Positions 18,304-27,048 of a stretch of 64,000 bases of DNA are shown in pieces. The position numbers and the translations under genes are program-made. The stretch spans positions 7,250 to 71,249 of the forward strand of contig MDVS01000012.1 in assembly GCA_001940645.1 (NCBI GenBank), in the 5' to 3' direction. Under the pieces are notes generated by a model. The model made no database searches, was not told the origin of the DNA, and saw nothing but the letters and a program-made list of their open reading frames with translations. The DNA comes from Candidatus Heimdallarchaeota archaeon LC_3 (GTDB lineage Archaea; Asgardarchaeota; Heimdallarchaeia; Hodarchaeales; LC-3). Position 1 is the stretch's first letter. Every line of letters starts with the position of its first letter.

Positions 18304-19605
18304 TTAACTATTCTTTTTCCAAAATTTTAAAATTCTTTTGAAAGAAATCTGTAAAATTCCTTCACTTTCTATTAACTTACCCGCTAGTATGACTAATAGA
18401 ATAGTCCAGATAAATTGAAACATTAACGAAATCCAAACTGCAATTGTTAACTCGCCTATCAAAATAATTTGGTAAATACTGAAGAGATAGCCTAATAAAG
18501 GTAATACTCCTATTAATGTTTGAAATATCTCTGGCAAAAAATCCAGTGGCACGAAGATTAGAAAAAATGTTCCAAACAATGGAAATATTGTTATTCCTGA
18601 TATTACCATATTGGCTTCTCTTTCATCTTTTGCGATTAAACTGAAAAAAACTCCAGCTGTTACCATTAGAAGTGATATTGCAATTAATCCAATTACTAGG
18701 TAAAAAATAAATAACCATGCATTGAAATCAAGATGTGTGATAATGTCTGAAAGAATTTCTAAAACTGGAGATAATTCTTGTTTTAAATCAGCAGGTAATG
18801 CAAAAAATAAAGTTAATAGAACTATAAGTATTGACAATACCGTCAGAGTTGTATTTATGAGAATGATTAGTATCCCATATAATATTTTTCCTGTAATAAA
18901 TTGTTTTCGATCAATGGGCTGTAATAAAACACTTTCTAGCGTTTTTTGTTCCCTTTCCATTGTAACAGAGATTAAAACCAAAGTTAATGGGGGGAAAACT
19001 AAGAATAGAATTACATATAGTGGAATGATAGATAAACTAGATGCAACCATAGCTCCGGATCCTTTTGATGTTCCTTCAGTATTAGTGTTAATCCTAAAAA
19101 GGTTAATCGGACCCCCATATTCTATAAAAATTAATTCTTGATTAAGTACAGCTGATATACCAGCTATATTAATAACTACTGCTTCGTTGTTGATTTTACT
19201 GTTATCATAAAATATGTAATATTGCGCTGGTAATGATTGATTAATGATTTGACTAAAGTTTTGGGGAATAAAAATGAGAGCGTCATATTTTCTCTCCTCT
19301 TTCACTAATTCAAAATTATTTAATGTTTCATTCGTGTAGATATAATCTTTAGTGCTATTTTGAGTTTTCAATAATAAATAGAAATAATTCCCCCAAAAAG
19401 TGTTGTTGTAACCTTCATCAGCTTGGATAACTATTATTTCAGGTTGTTCTGATGTAGTTGATGGAACAACAAATATTGCAATAAATCCCACCAAAATTAC
19501 CAAGAAAATAATAATTAATGGAACCATGAATAACAGAAGTATTCTTCTAGTTGATTTAAATAACAATTTAATCTCTTTTTTTGCAATGATCCACGGAATA
19601 CTCAT
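18304..19605 (-). CDS. ABC-2 type transporter permease
   Basis: A 433-residue membrane protein starting MSIPWIIAKKEIKLLFKS. The first membrane helix (IILLFMVPLIIIFLVILV region) is followed by an extracytoplasmic domain of about 170 residues, then five further hydrophobic helices, as in NatB/YhaP-like ABC-2 exporters. The helix-flanking segment MEREQKTLESVLLQPIDRKQF is typical of this family's cytoplasmic coupling loop. The start at 19605 is chosen over an upstream ATG at 19635 because a GGAGG lies 10 nt before it and because it begins 2 nt after the stop of the ATPase gene. The two form an operon. Substrate unknown; sodium, lipid or small-molecule export are family possibilities. Confidence 0.88.
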   Translation of the reverse strand: MSIPWIIAKKEIKLLFKSTRRILLLFMVPLIIIFLVILVGFIAIFVVPSTTSEQPEIIVIQADEGYNNTFWGNYFYLLLKTQNSTKDYIYTNETLNNFELVKEERKYDALIFIPQNFSQIINQSLPAQYYIFYDNSKINNEAVVINIAGISAVLNQELIFIEYGGPINLFRINTNTEGTSKGSGAMVASSLSIIPLYVILFLVFPPLTLVLISVTMEREQKTLESVLLQPIDRKQFITGKILYGILIILINTTLTVLSILIVLLTLFFALPADLKQELSPVLEILSDIITHLDFNAWLFIFYLVIGLIAISLLMVTAGVFFSLIAKDEREANMVISGITIFPLFGTFFLIFVPLDFLPEIFQTLIGVLPLLGYLFSIYQIILIGELTIAVWISLMFQFIWTILLVILAGKLIESEGILQISFKRILKFWKKNS

Positions 19606-19607
19606 TT

Positions 19608-20381
19608 CTAATCTTCCTCCATTTCTCCGGTCCATCCAATTAGGTTCACTACAGCATCCTCTAGATCCCTTGAATCCTTGGAATATTTGTCAACAATTTC
19701 TTGAGGAGGTCCTTCAGCAACAAGTTTTCCTTTATGAAGAATCCCAACTCGATCACATAATCTTTCTGCAGATACCATGTCATGGGTCGAAAGGAGTACT
19801 GTTATATGTTTCTCTCTCGCTAATTTTTTAACAATTTGTCTCACTCTTCTAGAAACAAGTACATCAATCCCTGCGGTAGGCTCATCTAAAAATAAAATTC
19901 TTGGATTTCCAATTAATGTTCGAGCAATCATTAATCGTCTTTTCATACCACCTGAATAGGTTTCAACTCTATCACCTTGTCGTTCTTCTAAACCTACAAT
20001 TTTTATTAGCTCGGCAATTTGATCCCTTTTAGTTTCAGAATCTAATCCTCTTAAATTAGCAAAATAAGTCATGTTTTCGATAGCAGTAAATTCTTCATAC
20101 AATCCTGAATCCTGTGGTAAACATCCAATTAGTTGTCTAACCTGTTTAGAATCTGAAACAACATCGTGACCCATTATTTCAGCTGACCCTGTTGACATTT
20201 TTATCATGGTTGTTAGGATACTTACTGTAGTTGTTTTTCCAGCCCCATTTTCACCTAAAAGCCCATAAATTTCTCCAGATCTAATATTCAAATTCAAATT
20301 GTTTAATGCATGAACTTGATTTTTCTTTCCTTGGTTGTAGAATTTATTTAAATCATTAGTCTTAATAGTTTGAGCTTCCAT
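19608..20381 (-). CDS. ABC transporter ATP-binding protein
   Basis: An ABC ATPase of 257 residues starting MEAQTIKTNDLNKFY. Walker A is GENGAGKTT, the signature is YSGGMKRR, Walker B is ILFLDEPTAGID and the switch histidine is in STHDM. It belongs with the drug/NatA-type exporters that pair with ABC-2 permeases. The longer ATG at 20423 is rejected because an A/T-rich TATA-like element centred near 20,405 lies about 25 nt before 20381 and would fall inside the longer reading frame. It is the first gene of a two-gene operon with the permease. Confidence 0.92.
   Translation of the reverse strand: MEAQTIKTNDLNKFYNQGKKNQVHALNNLNLNIRSGEIYGLLGENGAGKTTTVSILTTMIKMSTGSAEIMGHDVVSDSKQVRQLIGCLPQDSGLYEEFTAIENMTYFANLRGLDSETKRDQIAELIKIVGLEERQGDRVETYSGGMKRRLMIARTLIGNPRILFLDEPTAGIDVLVSRRVRQIVKKLAREKHITVLLSTHDMVSAERLCDRVGILHKGKLVAEGPPQEIVDKYSKDSRDLEDAVVNLIGWTGEMEED
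19613..19620 (-). promoter_or_regulatory. Shine-Dalgarno site of the permease gene
   Basis: The minus strand reads GGAGGAAG within the last codons of the ATPase gene. The GGAGG core is 10 nt upstream of the ATG at 19605 and decides that start. Such a strong site is rare in this window, where many first genes look leaderless, and is consistent with an internal operon gene. Confidence 0.65.
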
Positions 20382-20609
20382 CGTAATTATAATCAAAAAA
20401 TTTTTAATTTTTAAGTAATCCAAAGTCGGAAAATGCTCACAAAAATTATTTTTTCACCTATTAAAAAAAAAGAACTTGACATAAGTAAAAATTTTTCACA
20501 TTTAGGGGGAAAAACATAATAATTTATTTTAGATTTCCAATGCATTTGAAGATTACTAAAAACATGAATTTTTTTTGTTTATCAAGTCTTTTTAGGTAAA
20601 GAATCATCC

Positions 20610-21851
20610 TTGCAAACTGAATCAAAAGAAAATTTAAAAATTAAACCTATAATAGTTGACTCAGAGATGGTTTTCGATCAATCTCTCAAAAAATTATTAT
20701 CTGAATCTTACGTTGCTGTTGATTTAGAATCTGCTGGACTTAAACGGTTTAGTCAGGTAATATCTTTAATCCAAATTGGAACCAATTTCGAGCAATATTT
20801 ATTAGATCCTTTGAATATTTCTTTGAAGCCTTTAAAACTACTTTTTGAGAATTCTTCTATCGAAAAGATTTTTTTTGATGGTATTCAAGATATTCAAATG
20901 ATCAAAAGAGATTTAAACTGTTCAGTTTCTTCGATTTTTGATGTAAGTTTTGCTTATAATGCAATTAATCCTTCTGAAAGTACAACAGGATTGAAAGAAG
21001 TTCTGAATCAATTTTTTGATATTAATCTTTCTAAGAAACTTCAGAAAACTGATTGGGAAAAAAGACCATTAACTGATGACATGGTTATGTACGCAAGTTT
21101 AGATGTTGCTTATTTGATACCCTTACGGCATGAGCTTGCTAAACAACTAAAAGAAAAACAGTTATTCGAGGATGTTACAAGTTTTTGTAATTCTTTCGAG
21201 CTCGTTAGGCCTATTAATCCATTAGTGAGTGAAAGATTTCTCTTTTTAAATATCCTAAAAAAAGATGAATTTGATGAACTTGAACAAATCCTGATAAAAA
21301 GAATTCATGATTACAGAGTAAATGTTGCAAAAAGAAGGGATAAGCCATTCTATTTTATTTTTGGAAATGATCAATTGGTAAAAATCGTAAAAGAAAAACC
21401 TAAGACAATGAAAGAATTAGAAATGTTGAAAATTAAAAGTATTAAAAATATTAAAATTAAAGAAAAGATTATATCCATAATAACTAATACAACAAATGAT
21501 TATTCGTCTACTTCTAATATATATAATTTAGAGGTAAAAAAATTTATTGATATAAGAATGGAGATTGGGAGAAGAAATAGTGATTTGTTAGATGAAAATT
21601 TAGAATTAGATCTTGAAGTAAATATTGAACAAATGAAAAAACAACGTAAAACTATTAGAAAATGGAGAAAAGATAAAGCAGAAGAATTAATGAAAAAAGA
21701 AAGCTATTTTATCCCAAATTTTGTAATGAGAGAGTTAAGTTTTTTAGATTATTCAAAAAGAAAAACTATTCCTTTAATGCCTGGAATTAATGAGGATTTT
21801 ATTAAAAATTTCGGAGAAGAATTAGTTAATTTAATTATAAATTCGGATTGA
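20610..21851 (+). CDS. RNase D-like 3'-5' exonuclease with HRDC-like domain
   Basis: A 413-residue protein with a TTG start. The N-terminal domain is a DEDDy exonuclease: D38 and E40 in VAVDLE, D94 in DGIQD, and Y161 and D165 in YASLD. An HRDC-like helical domain follows at about 225-290 (KRIHDYRVNVAKRRDKP, then FIFGNDQLVKIV), as in bacterial RNase D. The C-terminal 110 residues are highly charged and lysine-rich (KKQRKTIRKWRKDKAEE), probably for RNA contact. Predicted role: trimming of RNA 3' ends such as tRNA precursors. The truncated NTF2-like gene follows by 21 bp. Confidence 0.87.
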   Translation: MQTESKENLKIKPIIVDSEMVFDQSLKKLLSESYVAVDLESAGLKRFSQVISLIQIGTNFEQYLLDPLNISLKPLKLLFENSSIEKIFFDGIQDIQMIKRDLNCSVSSIFDVSFAYNAINPSESTTGLKEVLNQFFDINLSKKLQKTDWEKRPLTDDMVMYASLDVAYLIPLRHELAKQLKEKQLFEDVTSFCNSFELVRPINPLVSERFLFLNILKKDEFDELEQILIKRIHDYRVNVAKRRDKPFYFIFGNDQLVKIVKEKPKTMKELEMLKIKSIKNIKIKEKIISIITNTTNDYSSTSNIYNLEVKKFIDIRMEIGRRNSDLLDENLELDLEVNIEQMKKQRKTIRKWRKDKAEELMKKESYFIPNFVMRELSFLDYSKRKTIPLMPGINEDFIKNFGEELVNLIINSD

Positions 21852-21872
21852 AGAAATATCAGTTGAATAAAT

Positions 21873-22073
21873 TTGGAAGATGAAACATCAGAAATTGAAG
21901 AAATAATGAATAGGGAAACAAGAGCCTGGGATACGAAAGGCACTAACCAATTATGTTCAGTTTTTCATCCTGATATGTTCTGGCCGTGGTCGCCAACTGC
22001 TAACGATCATGATCCGATAAATTGGGTGCTTAAATGGGGAAAGTTTAATAAGCTAAGATGGTTGGCAAACTAA
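21873..22073 (+). pseudogene. Truncated NTF2/SnoaL-like protein
   Basis: A 66-residue ORF with a TTG start. The segment IMNRETRAWDTKG, the HPDMFWPW motif and HDPINWVLKWGKFN look like the N-terminal half of a single-domain NTF2-like/SnoaL family protein, normally about 130-160 residues. The ORF stops at TAA right after KLRWLAN and no continuation is visible in the 41 bp before the next gene in any frame. It is therefore most likely a 3'-deleted remnant; a short functional protein is less likely. It lies 21 bp behind the RNase D-like gene and could still be cotranscribed. Confidence 0.55.
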
Positions 22074-22080
22074 TTACTGA

Positions 22081-22089
22081 TTTTTTTTT
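22081..22089 (+). terminator. Poly-T tract between the NTF2-like remnant and the membrane protein
   Basis: Nine T residues directly after the remnant's stop region. They could end the RNase D-like transcript, but the next gene starts only 25 nt downstream, so its own promoter would have to overlap. Confidence 0.4.
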
Positions 22090-22114
22090 ATTAATAATCA
22101 AAGAATTGATTTAG

Positions 22115-22861
22115 ATGAGAATTTCAGACAATTATGGAGTATATCTAACTCTAAGTTATGGAATTTATTTTATTTATTTTGTATTACTCTCTATTTTCTT
22201 TTTCACCAATAACATCACTGATTTTTCTTTGAATAATATTCTCAAAACATTAAATTTAACTTTGATCGCAGTTCTTAGTTATTTTATCTGGCTGATTTTC
22301 TATTTTACTGAATTCAAGAGGAAATACTTTGGTTTAGAATCTATTTATATTTATTTGAAAGAATTAGCATTAGTGATGCCAATTTATGGATGGTTGTTGA
22401 TAATAATCTATTCTCTTATAGTATTCATATCCTTACCTGCCTATTTAATCGTAAAAAAACTTCCTTTCCTTGGTAATTTTGTTACTACAACCTATTATTG
22501 TAATTCCTGTGAATTAACATCTACAATTAAAACTGAGGTAGAATTAAATAATAATTGTAAATTAGCCTGTAAATATTGCGATAGCCTTGAATATATGCCT
22601 TATAAAGATTTAATAGAAAAAGAGAAAATTCTATCAACATTCATTGCTGATCTAATACTGATTATATTTTTCAGTATATTAATAGATCAAATTTTTATAA
22701 ACAGAAATGGAACGTATCCTTATAGTCAGGGTGAAGAAAATTTTGTCTTATTAATTGCATACGTTATTCCTCTGACCTTACTTTTTCTAAATTTTAATTA
22801 TATTTTTACAACTTGGTTAAAAGAAAAAATTACACAATTATTTGAAAAAACTAGTCCTTAA
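22115..22861 (+). CDS. Multi-pass membrane protein with a zinc ribbon loop
   Basis: A 248-residue protein of unknown function. Five hydrophobic helices are visible at about 11-31, 45-66, 88-112, 173-190 and 211-232. Between helices three and four lies a CNSC...CKYC four-cysteine knuckle (about 129-155), likely a zinc ribbon on the cytoplasmic side. The N-terminal helices resemble no family I can name. It starts with ATG and stands alone after a T-tract. Treat it as a conserved-looking hypothetical. Confidence 0.75.
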   Translation: MRISDNYGVYLTLSYGIYFIYFVLLSIFFFTNNITDFSLNNILKTLNLTLIAVLSYFIWLIFYFTEFKRKYFGLESIYIYLKELALVMPIYGWLLIIIYSLIVFISLPAYLIVKKLPFLGNFVTTTYYCNSCELTSTIKTEVELNNNCKLACKYCDSLEYMPYKDLIEKEKILSTFIADLILIIFFSILIDQIFINRNGTYPYSQGEENFVLLIAYVIPLTLLFLNFNYIFTTWLKEKITQLFEKTSP

Positions 22862-23001
22862 ATTTTATAAATTTTTACCTAAAAGAAATTCTTTAAAGAC
22901 GGAAGTATTATGAGGCTTCAAATATTTTATTGAAATGTCCATTTAGGGTTACAATAGTAGTATGTTTTCGGAAAAATTGACATTTATAAGGAAAAAAATT
23001 T

Positions 23002-23181
23002 TCAAATTGAACTTTTTAAACTATTTATCATCTCATCAGCATCTTTTCTAATATCGTCAACATCTTTTTTAATATCATTATTTGAATCTTTTATTCGATC
23101 ATTAGATTTTTTTATATCTTCCAACTCTTCCAAGATCTTTTTCAATAATCTGTTAGTTTCTTTCTGTTCTTGTTCACTCAT
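23002..23181 (-). CDS. Small coiled-coil protein, 59 residues
   Basis: The minus strand has an uninterrupted reading frame of 59 codons from ATG at 23181 to TGA at 23002. It starts MSEQEQKETNRLLKKILEEL and continues with a regular pattern of isoleucine and lysine/aspartate (DIKKDVDDIRKDADEMI). The heptad spacing predicts one continuous amphipathic helix or coiled coil. Composition and lack of low-complexity stops look coding rather than random. It fills an otherwise empty 476-bp gap between two plus-strand genes. Function unknown; such short coiled coils often oligomerise. Confidence 0.6.
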   Translation of the reverse strand: MSEQEQKETNRLLKKILEELEDIKKSNDRIKDSNNDIKKDVDDIRKDADEMINSLKSSI

Positions 23182-23338
23182 TGTTAAAACATTATTTCCA
23201 TACTGAAATTTTCAGATTTAAAAAGATTTTAAAGATTTTAAAAACTTTAATAAAAAAATAGAATAATCTTATTTTATATTTGAATAGTTTTCTGCACGTT
23301 AAAAACTCTCAAAAAGAATTACAAGAAATGATTAAATT

Positions 23339-24004
23339 ATGATAGAGAAAGTATTTGTTAAAGAAACTGAAGAATATATCTATGTTCGAATCCAAACAAC
23401 AAATAATCCTCTCTGCTTGATCATTTTAGCACATGGAGCTGGAGTTGATATGTATTCAGACTTTATGGTGTTAATACAAAAATATCTTCTGGATCGGAAT
23501 ATTGCAAGCATATGTTTCAATTTTGGATATAAAGAAAAGGGTAAGAAATTACCAGGAAGTAAAAAAGCATTAGATTTTGAATATAAAGCTGTTTGGAAGT
23601 ACGTGAAAGAGAAATATCCAGAATTCCCTTTATTTATCGGAGGAAAATCGATGGGAGGACGGGTTTCCACGAGGATTATTAATGATCTAGATGGTGTATT
23701 AGGGCTTGTGTTTTTAGGATTTCCAGTACATCCACCAGGAAAACCAGATAAACCTCCCGAAGATTATATGTTTAAAATTGGCACTCCAATGTTATTTCTA
23801 CAAGGATCTAGAGACAATTTTAGCAAAAAAGAACCTATTGAATCTATTATTCCTAAATTAAAGGATGCTGAACTTTTTTGGTTAGAACGTGGGGATCATT
23901 CATGGAAACCAAGCAAATCAACTGCTGTTACTCAAGAAGAATTAATTGAAAAGGCTTCTCACAGAATTGAGAAATTTTGCAGACAAATATTAGACCGAGA
24001 ATAA
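23339..24004 (+). CDS. KANL3/Tex30-type alpha/beta hydrolase
   Basis: A 221-residue alpha/beta hydrolase. The oxyanion-hole strand is LAHGAG, the nucleophile is S104 in GGKSMGGR, the acid is in LQGSRDNFS and the histidine in ERGDHSW. The LGFPVHPPGKPDKPP segment after the nucleophile is characteristic of the KANL3/Tex30 hydrolase-like family. Length is normal for bacterial and archaeal members. The substrate is unknown. Its 3' end overlaps the convergent small gene by 15 bp. Confidence 0.88.
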   Translation: MIEKVFVKETEEYIYVRIQTTNNPLCLIILAHGAGVDMYSDFMVLIQKYLLDRNIASICFNFGYKEKGKKLPGSKKALDFEYKAVWKYVKEKYPEFPLFIGGKSMGGRVSTRIINDLDGVLGLVFLGFPVHPPGKPDKPPEDYMFKIGTPMLFLQGSRDNFSKKEPIESIIPKLKDAELFWLERGDHSWKPSKSTAVTQEELIEKASHRIEKFCRQILDRE

Positions 24005-24223
24005 TATCGTTTGGTTGTATATTTCTCCAATATAAGAGATAAAATTTTCTGCGATTTCTGGAATGAATAAATCTGGTTCTTTATTTGGATAAATCTGAGA
24101 TAACGTATAACGTTCAAATTTCAATTCCATAATAACATTTATTGAAACTGTTTTTTCTTCTTTAAGTAGAAGAAAATTAGTAAATGATTTTGTTTTGTTA
24201 TCCATTTGTGAGAACTTGACCAT
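23990..24223 (-). CDS. Hypothetical 77-residue protein
   Basis: An ORF of 77 residues starting MVKFSQMDNKTKSFTNFLLL, convergent with and overlapping the hydrolase gene by 15 bp. The sequence alternates strand-like (KTVSINVIMELKF) and helix-like (PEIAENFISYIGEIYN) stretches and has no membrane segment. The amino-acid composition looks like coding, and it does not lie in the shadow of another gene except at its end. No family recognised. It could be a small alpha/beta protein, or a chance ORF. Confidence 0.45.
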   Translation of the reverse strand: MVKFSQMDNKTKSFTNFLLLKEEKTVSINVIMELKFERYTLSQIYPNKEPDLFIPEIAENFISYIGEIYNQTILFSV

Positions 24224-24555
24224 TTATTACTGTAATTGTCTGATTTAACTAAAATAGAATAGTTAATTGTTATACATATCCTTCTCGGGAAAAAAAAATT
24301 GAATAAAATAATATTTAAGAAAGAGTTAATTTCATAGTAATTAAGTAAATAAGGCCAATAATTGTCCAGTTATAAAATACGCTATAGTAATCATAAGATA
24401 ATCACACTTTTTGTATGAAATATCTTTTAAATGGTGAAATGCTTTATTCTTGACTAATAAAAAAATAGTTTGTAACTAGAAAATATTTTTTCCTTAAAAT
24501 TAATATCTTTGAAACTAATTACACTAAGATTGTATTCATTAAATGAGATACTAAT
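24224..24555. other. Intergenic region without a visible gene
   Basis: About 330 bp, very AT-rich, between divergent genes. I see no ORF of useful length, no RNA gene and no repeat. It presumably holds the promoters of the small minus-strand gene and of the enoyl-CoA hydratase gene. Confidence 0.5.
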
Positions 24556-25339
24556 ATGTCATCCGAAACCATAATCTATAATGTTGAAAACAATATTGCT
24601 TCTTTAACCCTCAATCGACCAGAAAAGATGAATGCTTTTCGGTTAGAAGAATTTGACTTATTAATGGGGGGTATTGCACTAGCGGATAATGATCCAGAAA
24701 TCAAAGTTATTAAAATCCGTTCAACAGGAAATCGGGCATTTTCTGGTGGACTTGATTTGGGAATGTTACAAGAATTAGCAGGATCGCCAGAGAAAATTCC
24801 AGAATTACTAAAAACTGGTGAAAATGTAGTTAAAACAATATATAAATCAAAAAAACCAATTTGTAATTGAAGTTCAGGGACCTGCTGTAGGATGGGGAAC
24901 TATACTATGCTTAATTGCTGATTTTGTTATTGCAGGGGAGAATCCTAAAACATTTTTTACTTTAAATGAGATTGATATAGGCATATTTCCTGGAACTGGG
25001 GCTTTATCATCTGCTTTATTAAATGTTGGTTTAAAACAGGCAAAAAGAATGCTAATGATTCCGGAAAAGATATTCTTAGATCAAGCAGAAAAAATTGATA
25101 TTGTTACCAAACGTGTTGAAATCGATCAATTAGAATATGAAACTGAAATTTTTTGTCAAAGTCTTGCAAATAAAGCTATGAACATTTTGCTACCAATAAA
25201 AGGAATTTTAAATTATCTTCATATGAACCAATTAGAAAAATTCTTTGAAAAAGAGAGAGAAGGGTTTAAATTATTTCAAAAGGATGATTTTCAATGTACC
25301 ATAGATTATTTTGAAAAATTGTGGGATAATTTAGGTTAA
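24556..25339 (+). pseudogene. Enoyl-CoA hydratase/isomerase family gene with a one-base frameshift
   Basis: The first frame (24556-24870) encodes 104 residues of a crotonase-fold protein: TLNRPEKMNAF, then FSGGLDLGMLQ, which is the first oxyanion-hole segment. It stops just after KKPI. In the next frame the protein continues VIEVQGPAVGWGT, the second oxyanion-hole segment, followed by LIADFVIAGENPKTFFTLNEI and the usual C-terminal helices to 25339. One surplus T in the run at 24860-24862 explains the break: with it removed, the gene is 783 nt and 260 residues, the normal size of the family. The role would be CoA-thioester hydration or isomerisation, as in beta-oxidation. Either a real inactivation or a consensus error. 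Confidence 0.85.
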
Positions 25340-25552
25340 GGGATTTCAATTAGGACATCATCAATTTTTGTTCTTTCTTTTACAAAAAGATAAACAAACC
25401 CCCAGTTTAACATTCATTAATTCATATTTTTTCTAAGTTTAATAATTTAAATTGTCTGAAGTCTTTTTAATAAAAGGTTCATGATTCTAAATATTAAATA
25501 CATTGAATTTATCAAGTTGTAATAGAGATAAATCATCGTTTTTTACTTAAAG

Positions 25553-27013
25553 ATGGCACTTATGCAGACTTCAGAAACACTCAATTATATTATTGTCGAT
25601 TTTGGTTCTCAATATACAAAAATTGGTTTTTACGGGGAAGGTTATCCTCGATTCATTCTTCCAACAGTAATAGCTTATAAAAATCCAAATAATCCTCTCG
25701 AAGAACCAAAAGTAAGTTATAACGCACTTTATAACAAAGATTTAACCCTCGTTTACCCTTTTCAAGAAAAAACTGTCTCATCACATTCAGACTGGAATTG
25801 GAGACATGTTAAAGAATTAATAACCGGTATGATAAGGGAACTCAAAGTAAAAGGTGAAGATTACTTAGTATTTTACATCGAACCTGCCCATTCTAATCCG
25901 AATAATACTAAACTACTCATAGAACTCTTACAAACTAAGTTTAGAATCCCAAAAGTACATGTCTACAAACAACCTTTTCTTATTTTTAAAGAAATGGTAC
26001 GTGGACTTAATAAAACATCAGGACTCGTGATTGAATTAGGTCATACACTAAGTTCTATTACAGCTTTTTATAAGGGTTATGAAATTCCAACTTCTCAAAA
26101 ATTCTTTCTTTTAGGAGGAAATAATCTTATAGAAGAATTTTTGAAGAAAATAAAAGAGCAAACTGATCTTAATATTTCGACTTATGATTTAATCTTGCTT
26201 GTGAATAAATATTTTTATGTCCCCGTTGATTATGAGCAAGATCAAGAAAATTTTGATCGTGGATACATCAAAAAAGTCGAAGAAATCCTTCCAGTAAAAT
26301 CAACACCAATCACAATTGGTGCTGAAAGGTTCAGATTTCCTGAAGGTTTGTTTCATCCAGAACTTATTAGACAAGACATTGAACAAGGATTAGCAACTAT
26401 GATTATTGATTCTATTAATGAGTGTCCAATAGATACCAGAGCTGAAATATTAGACAATGTAATTCTTTCTGGAGGCTTATCTAAACTTAAAGGATTGGAT
26501 AAGCGAATCAAAAATGAAATATACAAGGCTTTTCCTATAACGGTTAATATTAATACTCATGATCGAAGAGAAGTAATATCTTGGATCGCTGCTGAAAATT
26601 TCATTAGAGATGGGTTACATGATATACAGGAAGTTCAAGAAAGACGCTTAACGATACCTGTACCAGAAACTATCTTACAATATTACAATGAGGGGGTAAA
26701 TGCTGAAAAAGCTGAACTCTGGATAGGATGTGGGTTGTTAATTGATAAGGTAATGTTAGCTATCTATGAAGACATAAAAAACCGTTTAAGTCAAATGTCA
26801 CACCTAAAAATCGATCCTTCTGATTTTTTTTACATGATGACAAGAGAAAGAATCGTTACTCAAGAAACATATAAATGGGGAGAAGAGTTAGGGCTATTCA
26901 GAATAGATATTCCTACAACAATAAAAATGGAGAATAGAACAAAAAACGAAATAGGAGATAAATTAGATTTTCTCATAGTTTTTATAAATGAAATATTTGG
27001 AATAAAAGAATAA
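25553..27013 (+). CDS. Actin-family protein (actin-related protein) with C-terminal extension
   Basis: A 486-residue actin-fold ATPase relative. Phosphate-1 is DFGSQYTKIGF (from residue 16), phosphate-2 is ELGHTLSSITAFYKGY (about 161) and the adenosine motif is NVILSGGLSKLKGL (about 300). ERFRFPEGLFHP matches the actin ERFRCPEALFQP segment closely, and VYPFQEKTV matches the actin subdomain-2 boundary, so this is a eukaryote-like actin relative and not MreB or ParM. In phosphate-2, actin D154, D157 and H161 are replaced by E, H and S, which may weaken ATP hydrolysis; the Q137 equivalent in YKQPF is kept. About 95 residues after the canonical core (from residue 395) form an extension of unknown function. 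It is a single gene, convergent with the acetyltransferase. Confidence 0.88.
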   Translation: MALMQTSETLNYIIVDFGSQYTKIGFYGEGYPRFILPTVIAYKNPNNPLEEPKVSYNALYNKDLTLVYPFQEKTVSSHSDWNWRHVKELITGMIRELKVKGEDYLVFYIEPAHSNPNNTKLLIELLQTKFRIPKVHVYKQPFLIFKEMVRGLNKTSGLVIELGHTLSSITAFYKGYEIPTSQKFFLLGGNNLIEEFLKKIKEQTDLNISTYDLILLVNKYFYVPVDYEQDQENFDRGYIKKVEEILPVKSTPITIGAERFRFPEGLFHPELIRQDIEQGLATMIIDSINECPIDTRAEILDNVILSGGLSKLKGLDKRIKNEIYKAFPITVNINTHDRREVISWIAAENFIRDGLHDIQEVQERRLTIPVPETILQYYNEGVNAEKAELWIGCGLLIDKVMLAIYEDIKNRLSQMSHLKIDPSDFFYMMTRERIVTQETYKWGEELGLFRIDIPTTIKMENRTKNEIGDKLDFLIVFINEIFGIKE

Positions 27014-27048
27014 ATTCTAAAAAGCTATACATTTTAGCAAACATATAA

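Noticed and set aside
18722..19141. 139-residue plus-strand ORF
   Set aside because: Antisense to the ABC-2 permease, which has clear membrane helices and operon context.
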